Positions 13,001 through 24,530 are shown, numbered from the stretch's first letter. The stretch is DNA of 64,000 bases from Liolophura sinensis (GCF_032854445.1 NC_088304.1:16691704-16755703); one strand, 5' to 3'. Notes: generated by a model from the sequence alone, not told the origin. Program-made: numbers and translations.

Positions 13001-16000
13001 GATTGTACAGGGCCATCACCTACTATGCCTCTCATGTCAGCTGGAAATCATAACTGCCTTTCAGACATTTATTTTATCAAGACATAATCTACCTATGCTC
13101 CAGGGGCCTATATTTGGCCAAGCTCCCAAATCGTCTGATTTCCAAATTTGGGGGACTTCCAAAATATACACTTATCAGATACGCACACCTCTCTTTTTTG
13201 TTTGAACAGTGGGAGTAAGGTATAATATATGAAGTGAAGGTTTGTATGTTTGATTTTCACTAACTTAAACATATATGCCTTCACAAGTTTTTATTCAAGG
13301 TACACGTATCTGACTTAAGTTCACTGTAAAGTCCACAAAACTGGAAAATCATAGCTATGATACATGTTATTCCCAATTATGTAGTTTTGCATTACAATTT
13401 TCCCAGTTGTGAGCCTAAGGGTCCTTTCCCCAACTTTGTGGATTCTACCTGGTTTATATTATCATGATGAAACATATAAAAGTTGTAATCAGATTGTCAA
13501 TAGAGCTTAATTTTGTGTCTGAGTACTACTGAGGGATATCAATGTCTGAGAATATTGCTACTATAAAGATTTTGATGATTCTCATGTCTCATTTTCATGT
13601 CAAGGCTGCTTTGTACAATAAAAAGGGCAGACAAATCCAAACAAGACCCTTTTTCCTTTGTACCATGATCAACATGGCTTTTGGTGGAACACATGCTGTA
13701 CAAATTAGCTACATAAATCACGAAGGCTTTTGGACAATATTTCCTCATGATACAAATAATGATCGTTTTAAAACAAAACTGCAAAACGTGTCATACATGT
13801 TTGACACCCGTTGTCATATAAAGAGGAGACATACAGTACAGCTCAGGCTAAAAGTCAACTGTTTACCTCCCACATCGCGCTCTGAGAAACTAAATAACGC
13901 CCTACTGACAAATGACGAATCCCCTACAGAGCTGTGTTGGAGACCTGCCGAGGAGAGTTGGATTATCGTCAAAGGTATGAATATAGCTCTGACTACTGAC
14001 TAATCTTAGCTAGCTTAGCTAATCTGCGCCAGCAAGGGTGCAGTCTCTGACTAGTTTGCCAGCGAAGGTGCAGTCTCTGACTACTGACTAATCTTAGCTA
14101 GTTTGCCAGCGAGGGTGCAGTCTCTGACTACTGACTAATCTTAGCTAGTTTGCCAGCGAGGGTGCAGTCTCTGACTACTGACTAAGCTAGTTTGCCAGCG
14201 AGGGTGCAGTCTACTGACTAATCTTAGCTAGTTTGTCAGCGAGGGTGCAGTCTCTGACCACTGACTAATCTTAGCTAGTTTGCCAGCGAGGGTGCAGTCT
14301 ACTGACTAGTCTTAGCTAGTTTGCCAGCGACGGTGCAGTCTCTGACTACTGACTAAGCTAGTTTGCCAGCGAGGGTGCAGTCTACTGACTAGTCTTAGCT
14401 AGTTTGCCAGCGAGGGTGCAGTCTCTGACTACTGACTAAGCTAGTTTGCCAGCGAGGGTGCAGTCTACTGACTAATCTTAGCTAGTTTGCAAGCAAGGGT
14501 GCAGTCCCCGTATATTCAGCTATGTGAACATATACTAGCTGCCCAAAAAGTGGAAAGCTTATCTTACAATAAGTATCCTACCACAGGGAAACAAAATCAG
14601 TTCAACTATTTTTTTTTTTTTTAAACCGGCCCTGATAGCACAGTTGGTAGAGCGTCCGCTTCTGGAGCGCTAGATCTAGGGTCAATCCTGGGTCGAGTTA
14701 CATCTAAGACCTTAAAATAGGAAACTGTAACTTCCTCGCTTGGCGTCCAGCATGAAGTGGATAGTGCAACAACTGGTTGACCAGTATCAGTATAATGGCT
14801 CAGGCAGGGAGGCTTACTTGCCTTTGGTAAGGCGTCTCAGTGAAGCTGCACTAGATAAAAGAGCGGTGGAAATCTGTCCTGCAAAAAGGAGGCACATCAC
14901 ATGCATTCTATTAAGGATTCCTTCGTTGTCATATGACTGAAAAATTGTCAAGTATGATGTTAAACTTTGTCTGCTGAATTACTGAGTGGCGGATAATTTT
15001 TCACTGGCAAATGAATCCCACAACAAGGAAAACCTTCTCCAGAAGAAATGAAACTTATTTGTCCACTTTTAAGGAGATGAAGAATAAGCTAGTTTTAGCA
15101 GTCGTGGGGATCCATTGCACTCATTCATAAATCACTACTTTAAAAGAAGACTACCACGTTGCAATCAAAGAGACACATATCAGACATTTTATTTCCGTTT
15201 CACGTATGGTTTTAGTTTTTCAAAAATTCTTTTAAATCCTTTTAAAGAAGAGCTAATTTTTGCTTCATCAAATTCCCACAGCCAGCGTGTAGACATAACA
15301 ATGTTCAGTCACATGTGTAGGATCAGTCACAGTGGACAGGTCATTGACTCTGCTGGTGACTGTCTGTCTTGTCTGTCTGTCTGCCTCTTCACACTCTCTA
15401 AAAACACCTCTAGGATCACGCTAATCTGCTGTCTGGTTTTGACTTTTAACCTGAGCTGTACTGTATCAGGATTTCCTTCACTGATATTTCACGCAGATAT
15501 ATGTCACATTTGTCACGGCATTATGGTATTTCACAGCCAAATGACGTTGAGAAAGAAACGATTTGTTTCATGATGTTTAAACATGAACTCAGCAAGGACT
15601 ACGTCATGTTACATGTATGGTAGTACAATAAATCTTGTGGAGTCTTGTGAGTTTGTGCCATATTTATGGTATTCAACTTTCACTGTTCCTGTAAAAATAA
15701 AGTAAATGTAGACTGCCTGCAAGATATGCTGCAGTCTTGGGTAGAAATGGTAGATTCATGAAGTGGATTACACGTCACTTACCTGCAGTACATATAGCAA
15801 ATATCATCTGGAGAGAGTCAAAGAAGAGGAACATGACTAGCAGGGATACAGATGCACCGATTGGGAGGAACATTGCCTGACAGGAGTTTATCGTCTGCAT
15901 GTCAGCTGAAAACAGAAACAAAGGTCACTTACAAACAGATCTATATAAGCCTTCAAAACATCAAACTTTTAATTGCTAGTTTTATTTTTTGTCGAATCTT

Positions 16001-19000
16001 AGCCCATAAAATGATGAATTTAAGTCATGCAAGAAATATGGCTTTCATAGTACGGGCAATACATGTAGTTTTATTAAAAGTATATAACGCTAAATACCCC
16101 AATTTCACACTCTGTTCAGTACCCTCTATAAAAGTACATGCGAGACAAAGTGCATCGCTGACTTGCTCGATAGCAATGTTATTCCAACAAAATGCTGCTT
16201 ACATGCATAGAAATTTTCGGCACACGAAATGTGAATGATCGTGTGCCCCTAAGATAAAGCACTGTGCTTTCAACTTCATGTTAATACACTCATTTGGGTA
16301 AAGTAACACGTGACAGTCTACACCTTACTTGAGTCAGCTTCAGTTGGAGGTGTGGCTCCATTCTGAGCTGGATAGCCATCTTTCTCCTTCTCTCGCTCCA
16401 TTCGCTCCTGCTCTAGGTTCAGGGATCTGCACAATGGAACTCAAAACTTTATACATTTTCTACAGAAAAGAAACATTTATTTTATATTTTTTATTGGGGT
16501 TTAATGTTGATCTTAACATTATTTTGGTCACAACCTGTCTCCTTGTAACAAGCCGGACACAATGCATATTTAATGTGCTACCTCACTTAAAAGCCATGCT
16601 GAAGACATCAGACGTGATCCCTCAATCAGTCACACAAAACTGATACCGAGCCAACCAGTATTTCACCTACCAGTTCAAAGAAAGAGAACAAGACCTCATT
16701 TTACAATCTTAAAATCTACTTTTGTACGAAATTTCAACTTTAAACTACATAATGTGACACAATGGAGCAAAAATGGAATATGAGGTAATATGGGGAGTTG
16801 TCTGACTGAGTATTTCACCAGATAATCATTGCATCACCTTCTATTCGGTCACTTTCAATGCCATAGACACACCATGTTTGATGTGGCATGATTTCCCACA
16901 CTATACCTCCAAAAAGCATTTTCGAAGAGAGCACTGAACAGAATCACATTAATGTGCACTGATTTCACACTGTCATACAGTGTATCAGTGGAAAATTTAT
17001 TCAGTGAATATACATGTATATACTTTGAGGCTACAGGGATATAATGATCAGAGCTTTCTGAGAATACTTTAAAATACATGTGTGCCTGCAACAGTTGGCT
17101 GGGGCCATTTCATGTAAGCAAGATGTAATTTATGCCATTTGGATGAAAACACTAATGGTATTAAAATCGCCTGCGTGCTGATGCTTACATGCCACGTTTG
17201 TAGTTCTACCAAAAAATGCCTAAAATGACTACAACTGTTTGACATGTCTGCATTTTCTAGAGGAGATATCAGTGTCCTATGCATTATGCATGCTAGTTTT
17301 AACATTTAAAATGTACATGTATTACTCAGTTATCTCCTTTAACAACACGATAGAATCGTTCACAAGAAACATACATATTCATCAGAATAACAAAGGCCTT
17401 ATGTTACTCCACTGCACTTTGTCCAGCATACTGAGTACCCTATTTCTTTTAAAATTTGTGACACCTGGTCTGCTCATTTTAGTCAATATATGTGTAATTC
17501 TAGCAGGAATATTGAGTTTCTTTTTTCTCACACGGTTAGACCATCTACTGAACAACATACTCATATCTTTACTTTTCAAAAAGGCTGATATAGAAATGTA
17601 ATATTCTACTTTCAACACTACTAATATCTGTCCCAAAAGTTAGCAGAACTAAATTAAATGTTCCACCCTGACAGTCACAAGTGGAAATCATTTAAAATGC
17701 CTTAAAAATGTAACAAAATACTGACAGATACATGCAGCTTGATGCTTAAATGTGTAAAAAGTCGAAGTCAACGATTCATAGATGACTGTCAGTGATAAAT
17801 CTGCATTTGTAATGATCACCTGTTTCTAATTTCCATATTTAACAAAAATTGCAGTCAATAACACCTGCAACTTCTCACAAATGATATATCCCAATCAGAC
17901 TGTCAAAAAGAATATTTACAGCTAAGGATATGTAAATGTACAACTCATTTCCGTCAAGACTGTCTTCTACATGTGTAAGAATGAATTTCCATCATGGGAA
18001 AGGAAATGCAGAATTGGTTTTATAGTGGATACATGTATATTACATGTCCCCATCATGATCAAAACCTTTGAGAAAATAAATTTATATGCTGACAAAAAAT
18101 TTATCTGCTGAAAAATCTAGCTCATTCCTACAGTAGAATGCCTGAAAAACAGAAATATATATATGCTAATCACTGTGGCATGCATGTCCATGTATGTACA
18201 ACCAGTGAGGCACCTTGGACTATCAGATACCTGCTCATTTGATCATTTTTAGCACATGTGGTTTGTTTTTAAGAGTCATCCTGCTTCCTCACTGGCGAGT
18301 TTAACATCAACTTTATTTCCTTGATTTTTACTTAATTTAATTTTTCATTTATTTATCAAGGATTCCCAACAGCCACTGGCCATGAGTGGGTCTCCTCAGA
18401 CAACAATACAAGAGTGCATGAAAACATCTATACATGTGACCTTGTACAATTACAAGTGTAACAGTACAACATTACAAACACTATATACATTATTATATAA
18501 TTGTAAATATAAAAATGTATTTATTTATTTTATTGGTGTTTTACGCTGTACTCAAGAATATTTCACTTATACGATGGCGTGTCGAACATATGTTTCCTCT
18601 GAACCCTAATTAAAGAATTTTTCTTTTTTGAATTATTCTTAGATCAAGGAAACTATAGTGCCTGAGGTAAACTACCTACCTTTAGAAAGTTAATGACAAA
18701 ATTTCTCATGTGTGATGTACAGATATGCACATTATATCAGTGGAAGACAAGTGGACATCAATGAATATTGGTCTGTGCAAACACCACAAGTGTGACATCT
18801 GCCACCTACTGTAGCCAGACCCCATGAACAGTGAACGTAGAACAATCCACAAGCTGCAGAAATTTGCTAAAATCTGGCAACAATTACTGATGGACACAGG
18901 TTTTATTTTATCCCCTCGCACTGTAAGTCCTTTCCATGGCAGTTCACAGTCTCAATTTTGATGATTTAGTGAATTGATTTTACTTGCACATGCAGACTTG

Positions 19001-22000
19001 AACTGAACAATTACTGATGGACACGGATTTTATTTTATCCCCTGGCACTGTAAGTTCTTTCCATGGCAGTTAACAGTCTCAATTTTGATGATTTAGTGAA
19101 TTGATTTTACATGCACATGCAGACTTGAACTGAACAATTACTGATGGACAAGGGTTTTATTTTATTCCCTGGCACTGTAAGTTCTTTTCATGGTAGTTCT
19201 CAATCTCAATTTTGATGATTTAGTGAAATGATTTACATGCAGACTTGAGCTGAATTGAAATCAACTAATGAACATTGAGACACATATTTTGCTGAGGAAA
19301 TGTTAACAAACCCAAGGTTTCCTTTATTCAAATCCACGGAATATTAATTAAATTTTATATTATATAATTTAAATTATGTCAGCAATAAAACTTTCTTGAC
19401 GCACTTTTAAAACTGTACAATTCTTATAATTTATACGTTTCTGTCAGATCACAAATTATGATTCATTTTTTTCTAAATTGAAACAGGGTTTTATTTATGA
19501 ATTATTTTCAAATAAAAGGGCTGGTGTAAATTTCAAACCAGCTGGTCATTCCTGATCTAACAGGGATGTACATAAAACTCTTCCCAAATAATCACAAACA
19601 GGTCATCTGATAAACCACAGCATTGATCACAGTTTAACAATTCTGTTCAAACCTGAAGCGTGAGTCACATCAGCAATAAGCCAGATGAAGCCCCTCCTTA
19701 AACACTTCAGCACCACAGATGCTAAATCTGCCATATTTGAATGCAAAGCCCATCTCAAGATAACTACTCTTCAATTCACCATGAAATAACTTCATTCGAG
19801 GCAAGGAAACACCAAATCAAGATGTTCAAGCCTTAGGAATGACTTGACTTGGGATTGAACCCCAGATCTACAGTCTACAGTTCAGTACATACTGTGGGTT
19901 ATGTGACATGTATGATGGTATAGATGTACTTACCTAAAGCTTCCATAAACTATGAGGAGGATAGAGATGACGAATGTTGAAAGGCGAGAGGAGTCCACTA
20001 CAGAGAAGGCCCTGCCAGGTGAGAAAACACAACATCAGGGCTGTGTACAAACAACCTAGTACATGTAACTCTATGTATTTATTTATTTGATTGTTTAAAA
20101 CCATACCCAAGAGCTTTTCACTTGTACAATGGTTGTCAGTTTAATGGGTGATAGAACCAGATTACCTGAGGAGAAACCACTGACCTCTGGCAAGTTACTG
20201 GCAAACTTTCCCACATGTAATCTTCAGATTTGTACAGTATAGGGATGAAAGACACATTGTTGAGCACTTTTTCTCACTAGGGCCCACAAACAGTGAGAGA
20301 CGAAGAATGGTACATATTTCCCATCAAGGCCTAGTGAGTCCTAGTGCTTTTAACCATTAACAGCCTGCTCCTTGCATGTGTCATGGCAGGGACTGCTCAT
20401 GGATAGCATTCCATGTAGATGTACACCTCTCATTTGTAGCCAAGTACCCAATGCTTGCTTATCAACCCACTAATCTCAGTTCAAGCATTTCAAAAGAGGT
20501 GAGAACTGATTAATCAATCAGGACAAATTCAGATGGCTATTCTCCATATACTTAAATTAAGCCAAATGAGTAGTGAAAAACCTGTGTCTTTAAATTCCTG
20601 TTTCATGAGTAATTCACCCACCGAACCCCTAAAATCCTTGAGGATGCACTTGTCAACTGAGTATCAAGCTATGGGCCAACTTTCTCACTTCAAAACCGCA
20701 TAACCTGTACATGAGATGTTGAGTAGGAAATGACACAGTAATTAACTACTGACCTAATCCTGTTAGCTCATACAAAGAGCAGAACACTGGTCAGCAGGTG
20801 CCACAGGGGTCCACTGCTTTTACATTAGCATGAGATTTTCATACTTCAAATATAGGTTTTCTAAAAAATTTATCACCACAATGCATGACAAGGCGACCTG
20901 CTCTAGCCACCATTTTCTGCACGTATTGTGAACATGCATATAGAGAAGAAAAAAAGAAAATCCCTCAATTTGTTCATCGTTATACTATCACTGCAGTTTG
21001 AACTGTTGTTCTCATTATAAATACTGTATGCAGAGTGCACATGTATTTATAAACACATGTACACAGGAATTTAAAACTGAGACATTCCGGACCATTTCAC
21101 TGATCCTTTCTTACACATGTAGCTGTGGTCTTTGTTTATTACAGTACATATATCAGTCATAAAAAAGCTAGTACTTGTTTCATCATACAAACCAAACAGG
21201 GGAAGGAGCCATCTCCCACTTACTTGGTTTGTGATATGTACATGTGTGAAGGCTTTTCCATCTCTATGGTGGGGCCGGCAGGCATCAGTGATTGGCCGTC
21301 TCCCCACCCTACCAATTTCCACCTGCTGGTTGTCCCTCACATTTATGTTCTAAGTCTTCACTCATATCACGTACACCTGGCGTACATTGATGTAATCTAA
21401 ACTTCCCAAACTTAAAGGATTCTGAACATTTTGTGTTATTGTAAATAAAGCCACATGTAGATGTATAGCTGACTATATTCTTTTAAGTGCTATATTCTTG
21501 ACTACAACATAAAACACCAATCAAATAAATAAATATACTTCGTTAAAATAATTACATGTAATTTTTTTTATCACTCCCAGTACACATATCTTTTTGTGCA
21601 TCTGAAGGACTAAGGGAAAAACAATTTCATTCTAAATTGACTGAACTAATGTACCTTGGATACAAAAAGATATCATCATTACATAAAGAATTCCTGCCAC
21701 TATAAGTAGCAGTTTTGCAAACCAGTTAATAAACACTGGCCTTTGTTTTGGCACATATAGATCTCTGGCATCCATTTACATTACTTGATATACATACATG
21801 TATACACGTTAGTATGACCCTCCAAGTGCTTTCTTTACGCATGTAAATCTACATGTTTATGTACATAGTTCGGTTTCCTGTTTTTATTTGTTTATTTGAT
21901 TGTTGTCCAATGCCATATGCAAGAATCTTCCTACTGTTTTGTTCATGTACATGTACATGTAAGCTATGATATAAAACTACTACTGTCTTGTACATAAATG

Positions 22001-23736
22001 TGTTATTTATAGTATTGCTGCTGACACATTTATGTAAGCTATGCATATAAGGCTAAATAGCTCACCAATACACTGTTCTTCCTAATAAAAAATTATACAT
22101 TTACATGTCCACATATGTGCATGTCACCTTTAAATCCATAATACCATAATGGCTTCCTCTCTAGCCGTACATGAAAAGGTCTGTCGCAACCTGCGGATGG
22201 TTGTGAGTTTCTCCAGAGATTTGGCCAGTTTCCTTTCATCATAATGCTGGCCACCTTCGTATAAGTGAAATACTCTTGAGTATGGCGTAAAACACCAAAT
22301 AAATAAATAAATGAAATCCACAATATATATTTTTACTACCAGTGTATCACAAGGCAGAGAGATAATGTTCAAATCTAAATATATCACCAACAGAAGACTG
22401 GTCCACTAGCATGACTGACACCTTGCACGCGTTGTTGACTTTGGCCAGCCCTGACAGTTCAAATGCATGTACCTTGATCACGTCATGCATCGCTGCCTTG
22501 CAGAAGCCCTGTCATGTACCTATTTCCGCACATTTATATTAATCTATGGTCAGACAAGTTGCACATTGTCTAACCCACATGTAGTTTGAGACAAATACCA
22601 AGATCAGTTTTGAAGCATCTGAATTTGTGGTATGTGATAGTGGTTCGAATGTTTTTTTCCCCACACGACCTTTCACTAAGAATATATTCTGAATTATTGT
22701 TTTTTTTTTTGGGGTCCTTCAAATGTAAGGGTGCTCTGACTATTGAATGATGTGGTCAACAGTGTATCATCCAACAGCTAGGTTGTACTTTGCCAAAGGA
22801 AGGGTAATATTCAAAACAATGAGAAGGTTGGTTTCAACTTACTCGATTCAGAAGTTTGAACAGATTAATTACTGTTATATGATGGATAAGCAATGCAGAC
22901 TGTGGCATGTATACACATAGGGAATCAGTGCATACAAACTGTAAGAGCGGGTTCGAGTTGTTAAGTCAGTGAAATTTTCCACGTAGAGCCCAATGACGTC
23001 GAAGTTGAGCTCTGTGTAAGTCGAGCTTAGCTTTGAGCTTTAAGAATTGGAGTGATTGATTTATTTATTTGTGTGATTGGAGTATTACGCCATACTCCAG
23101 AATATTTGACTTATACCCAGGCTGGCAACATTAGAGTATGAGGAAACCAGACAGAGCCCAGGGAAAACCAATGACTATCTGCAGGTTGCTTGAAGACCTT
23201 CCCACGTTCGTATGGAGAGGAAGCCAGCAAAAATTCACATTGACCACATAGGTGAGAGGCTACACGCATTTGTAAATGCTAACCACCTCGGCCATGGAAG
23301 TACCTTTGAGTAACTGAGGCCATATGTACATGTGAACATTAATGTATGTATGTATAATGTTAGTTGATCAGCATTTTATCAAATGACACAAGTGCTTGAT
23401 TTGGACTGATATAACAACTTTATAGAGCCACTGGCAAATTTTTTAAAATTTGATTTATTTCTTATCTGAAAAATTTCTGCATCAATAGTATCATTTTTAA
23501 TGTCTTCAGGTGCTCTTGAAGGTGCATTTTTCCATACGTGTACCAAATTTTTGGGTGAAATCCAGTATTTGGTGGAATATCATCATATCAAAACAGACCC
23601 AAACTAGATGTATACAAGATGTGTACATGCTTCCGAACTCATGGTCAGCCACCAGCTGACCAGAATCAAAGAGTATTAAGCAGCAAACTTACGTCACTGT
23701 GGCTGTTTCCCCAGGTACCTGGTCCTCTGCCGCCAT
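986..23736 (-). CDS. SPPL3: Signal peptide peptidase-like 3 gene (SPPL3), exons 1-8, 3' part off the window
   Basis: SPPL3 is a GxGD-type intramembrane aspartyl protease of the Golgi. In vertebrates it sheds type II membrane proteins such as glycosyltransferases and so tunes N-glycosylation (family knowledge). Eight exons were read on the minus strand: 23736-23693, 20011-19934, 16426-16329, 15905-15783, 8127-8049, 7189-7077, 4952-4846 and 1057-986. Their lengths (44, 78, 98, 123, 79, 113, 107, 72) sum to 714 nt, exactly 238 codons, and each junction has AG acceptor and GT donor with matching phase. The translation follows vertebrate SPPL3 segment by segment: an IVYGSF-type first membrane segment, a [14 protein letters not shown] segment, [33 protein letters not shown] and NVMVKVAT. 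The first catalytic Asp is about residue 211. The GxGD and PAL motifs lie to the left of the window, so activity cannot be judged. No stop or frameshift is seen in these exons. Confidence 0.95.
1400..1700 (-). repeat. SINE-3 copy with tRNA-like head
   Basis: Read on the minus strand, the head (about 1700 down to 1630) resembles a tRNA: 'GGTGGTCTAATGGTTA' as A-box region, then a 'GGTCAAACGC' stretch. The body carries 'AAGACATCAGACATGA' and ends near a 'TTTAACATTGTAA' tail. Shorter copies lie at 16.5 and 57.8 kb. Confidence 0.65.
4118..4643. repeat. 38-bp minisatellite, about 14 copies
   Basis: Tandem unit GTGCAGGGATGCGCTTAGAA followed by GCCTAACCTAGTCACATG, 38 bp. The first and last copies are the most diverged and the central ones are nearly identical. 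It sits inside SPPL3 intron 7. There are no unique spacers between units, so it is not CRISPR-like. Confidence 0.95.
4846..4952 (-). CDS. SPPL3: SPPL3 exon 7, first catalytic Asp
   Basis: 107 nt. Joined with one base from exon 6 it gives 36 codons and ends in phase 0. It encodes [19 protein letters not shown] and then a hydrophobic segment ending LVYDVFW. The Tyr-Asp pair is the first active-site motif of GxGD proteases (Asp about residue 211). The donor GTGAGT is the only one here that is not GTAAG-like. Confidence 0.97.
4953..7076 (-). other. SPPL3: SPPL3 intron 6
   Basis: 2.1-kb intron with donor GTAAGA and acceptor ending TGTATTGTAG. It contains a partial SINE-1 copy at 6625-6768. Nothing else was recognised. 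Confidence 0.85.
6625..6768 (+). repeat. SINE-1 copy b, headless
   Basis: Contains 'TTTCCTCCCACCATAATGCT' and the 'GAAATATTCTTGAGTA' tail block, ending in an AT-rich tail. The tRNA-like head is missing. Confidence 0.8.
7077..7189 (-). CDS. SPPL3: SPPL3 exon 6
   Basis: 113 nt. The acceptor is CTCTCAACAG and the donor GTAAGA. It encodes [17 protein letters not shown], a membrane segment and TGHWLLMD. It enters with two bases carried over and leaves with one, which matches exon 7. Confidence 0.96.
7190..8048 (-). other. SPPL3: SPPL3 intron 5
   Basis: 859-bp AT-rich intron with donor GTAAGT. I see no repeat or gene in it. Confidence 0.85.
8049..8127 (-). CDS. SPPL3: SPPL3 exon 5
   Basis: 79 nt. 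The acceptor is ATTTTCAG and the donor GTAAGT. It encodes [20 protein letters not shown] then CTTGQ, a membrane segment and the loop after it, matching the vertebrate protein closely. Confidence 0.96.
8917..9000 (-). repeat. SINE-1 copy c, tail fragment
   Basis: Contains 'GAAGAATATTTCATG' and 'GATGGCCAGCATAATGG', matching the tail half of SINE-1 on the minus strand, and then breaks off. Confidence 0.65.
13985..14507. repeat. Tandem array with units of about 41, 42 and 47 bp
   Basis: Core AGTTTGCCAGCGAGGGTGCA is repeated about a dozen times. The linker varies: CTCTGACTACTGACTAATCT, a version lacking CTCTGA, and a version lacking ATCTT. The long and short forms alternate in the second half. 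It lies in SPPL3 intron 4. Confidence 0.92.
14626..14968 (+). repeat. SINE-2 copy, full length
   Basis: tRNA-like head CCGGCCCTGATAGCACAGTT then GGTAGAGCGTCCGCTT (A box), with a 'GGTCAATCCTGGGTCGAG' B-box region. The body has 'GGCTTACTTGCCTTTGGTAA'. The tail 'ACTGAAAAATTGTCAAGTAT' and 'GATGTTAAAC' is shared with the copies at 41.2 and 59.3 kb and with a different SINE at 58.5 kb. Confidence 0.85.
15783..15905 (-). CDS. SPPL3: SPPL3 exon 4
   Basis: 123 nt. The acceptor is GTTTTCAG and the donor GTAAGT. It encodes [20 protein letters not shown], then [20 protein letters not shown], the second membrane segment and its flanks. The [14 protein letters not shown] core is a strong SPPL3 match. Confidence 0.97.
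15906..16328 (-). other. SPPL3: SPPL3 intron 3
   Basis: 423-bp intron with donor GTAAGG, the shortest in the gene. No repeat or gene was recognised. Confidence 0.88.
16329..16426 (-). CDS. SPPL3: SPPL3 exon 3, variable linker
   Basis: 98 nt. The acceptor is CATTGTGCAG and the donor GTAAGG. It encodes [20 protein letters not shown] and then a polar [11 protein letters not shown] stretch, the hydrophilic linker between the first two membrane segments. The linker diverges from vertebrates except for the SLN start, as expected. The phase fits both neighbours. Confidence 0.93.
16495..16690 (-). repeat. SINE-3 fragment, headless
   Basis: Shares 'GGGGTTTAATGTTG', 'GAAGACATCAGACGTGA' and 'GAGCCAACCAGT' with the copy at 1.4-1.7 kb. 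The tRNA-like head is absent. Confidence 0.6.
18515..18590 (-). repeat. SINE-1 copy d, tail fragment
   Basis: Contains 'ATTGGTGTTTTACGCTGTAC' followed by 'TCAAGAATATTTCACTTATA', the conserved SINE-1 tail block in minus orientation. It stops after 'CGATGGCG'. Confidence 0.8.
18881..19258. repeat. 127-bp tandem repeat, three copies
   Basis: CAATTACTGATGGACA recurs at 18881, 19008 and 19135, exactly 127 bp apart. The units share 'GGTTTTATTTTATCCCC' (with changes), 'CTCAATTTTGATGATTTAGT' and 'GCAGACTTGA'. The third copy is shortened at its end. Confidence 0.93.
19934..20011 (-). CDS. SPPL3: SPPL3 exon 2, first membrane segment
   Basis: 78 nt. The acceptor is TCACCTGGCAG and the donor GTAAGT. 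It encodes [20 protein letters not shown] then VYGSF, with the final Arg codon split across the intron. VDSS...[15 protein letters not shown] is the N-terminal signature of SPPL3. Confidence 0.97.
   Translation of the reverse strand, partial: GLLCSGLLSPFNIRHLYPPHSLWKL
20065..20250 (-). repeat. Diverged SINE-1-related repeat
   Basis: Tail-like 'TTTATTTGATTGTTTAAAAC' and 'CAAGAGCTTTTCACTTGTAC' are followed by a body 'GTTACTGGCAAACTTTCCCA' not found in standard SINE-1. The same body block recurs near 12.03-12.1 and 18.68 kb, suggesting a separate subfamily. Confidence 0.55.
22165..22312 (+). repeat. SINE-1 copy f, headless
   Basis: Carries 'CAACCTGCGGATGGTTGTGA', 'CATAATGCTGGCCACC' and 'TAAAACACCAAATAAATAAA'. 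The head is missing. Confidence 0.8.
23050..23300 (-). repeat. SINE-1 copy g, nearly full length
   Basis: The tail block 'TATTACGCCATACTCCAGAA' is at the left and the tRNA-like head (GGCCGAGGTGG on the minus strand) at the right. Internal changes are scattered, so this is an older copy. Confidence 0.75.
23693..23736 (-). CDS. SPPL3: SPPL3 exon 1 with start codon
   Basis: 44 nt from [17 protein letters not shown] plus two bases, with donor GTAAGT. The chosen ATG sits in AACATGG, a good animal initiation context. An in-frame ATG lies 21 nt upstream at 23757, directly after an in-frame TGA and in a poorer context, and would add seven residues. The first 14 residues are not conserved in the family; the call rests on the donor and on the exact phase match to exon 2. 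Confidence 0.85.
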
Positions 23737-24146
23737 GTTTACAGTCAGCTTATCCATTCACCCTGAGGACAGAGAGAACGAAGAAAACACAGTTTAATAC
23801 TACTACAACAACAACATGGACAAGAGCACCAGCCACTGTTTTGTTACAGTGTGCACAGTTACAGCTGGTAGCTTGATCCTCTGCAGCCTCCTCTGCAGCC
23901 TGCACCAAGTACATGGAGATCAGGCCAATACAGCACTGAGGATTAGCATTACAAAGGCCTGGTCTAGACCATGTGGTCCTACACATCACGGGGCTCCACA
24001 GGGGTAGATGCACGCAGCTGGCCACGCAGATATAAGAAAGTATATGTGCTTGCATTTTCTAAAGGACTCATTTACACCATAAACTACAGAATCCCAGCCT
24101 GGGCATGTTTACTATTATTTCATATTACACCAGCTACATGTACATC

Positions 24147-24530
24147 CTTCAGCTTTATTTTCACTTCACATCAGATCATTCAGCTTTATTTTCACTTCAC
24201 ATCAGATTAGATCATTCAGCTTTATTTTCACTTCACATCAGATCAGATCATTCAGCTTTATTTTCACTTCACATCAGGTCATTCAGCTTTATTTTCACTT
24301 AACATCAGGTCATTCAGCTTTATTTTCAATTCACATCAGGTCATTCAGCTTTATTTTCACTTAACATCAGGTCATTCAGCTTTATTTTCAATTCACATCA
24401 GGTCATTCAGCTTTATCTTCACTTAACATCAGGTCATTCAGCTTTATTTTCAATTCACATCAGGTCATTCAGCTTTATCTTCACTTAACATCAAATCATT
24501 CAGCTTTATTTTCACTTCACATCAGATCCT
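24147..24530. repeat. 31-bp minisatellite upstream of SPPL3
   Basis: About 12 tandem copies of TCATTCAGCTTTATTTTCAC followed by TTMACATCAGG (31 bp). Some copies have an extra AGATCAGATC-type step. It begins about 410 bp upstream of the SPPL3 start codon. Confidence 0.93.

Larger units (their letters stand above)
8128..15782 (-). other. SPPL3: SPPL3 intron 4
   Basis: 7.65-kb intron, the longest seen here. It holds a SINE-1 fragment (8917-9000), a weak SINE-1-related fragment near 12010-12110, a tandem array (13985-14507) and a SINE-2 copy (14626-14968). Several ORFs of 100-153 codons occur but resemble no family and lack coding-like composition, so they are not annotated. Confidence 0.85.
16427..19933 (-). 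other. SPPL3: SPPL3 intron 2
   Basis: 3.5-kb intron. It holds a SINE-3 fragment (16495-16690), a SINE-1 tail fragment (18515-18590), a diverged repeat (about 18640-18790) and a 127-bp triplication (18881-19258). No other coding sequence was recognised. Confidence 0.85.
20012..23692 (-). other. SPPL3: SPPL3 intron 1
   Basis: 3.7-kb intron with donor GTAAGT. It holds a SINE-1-related copy (20065-20250), short SINE-1 tail pieces near 21485-21535 and 21885-21935, a SINE-1 copy at 22165-22312 and a near full-length SINE-1 at 23050-23300. No other gene was recognised. Confidence 0.85.

Noticed and set aside
13542-14003. 153-codon plus ORF
   Set aside because: Ends inside a minisatellite, resembles no family, and lies within an SPPL3 intron.
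15115-15573. 152-codon plus ORF
   Set aside because: Contains a TGTC microsatellite translation and no conserved motif.
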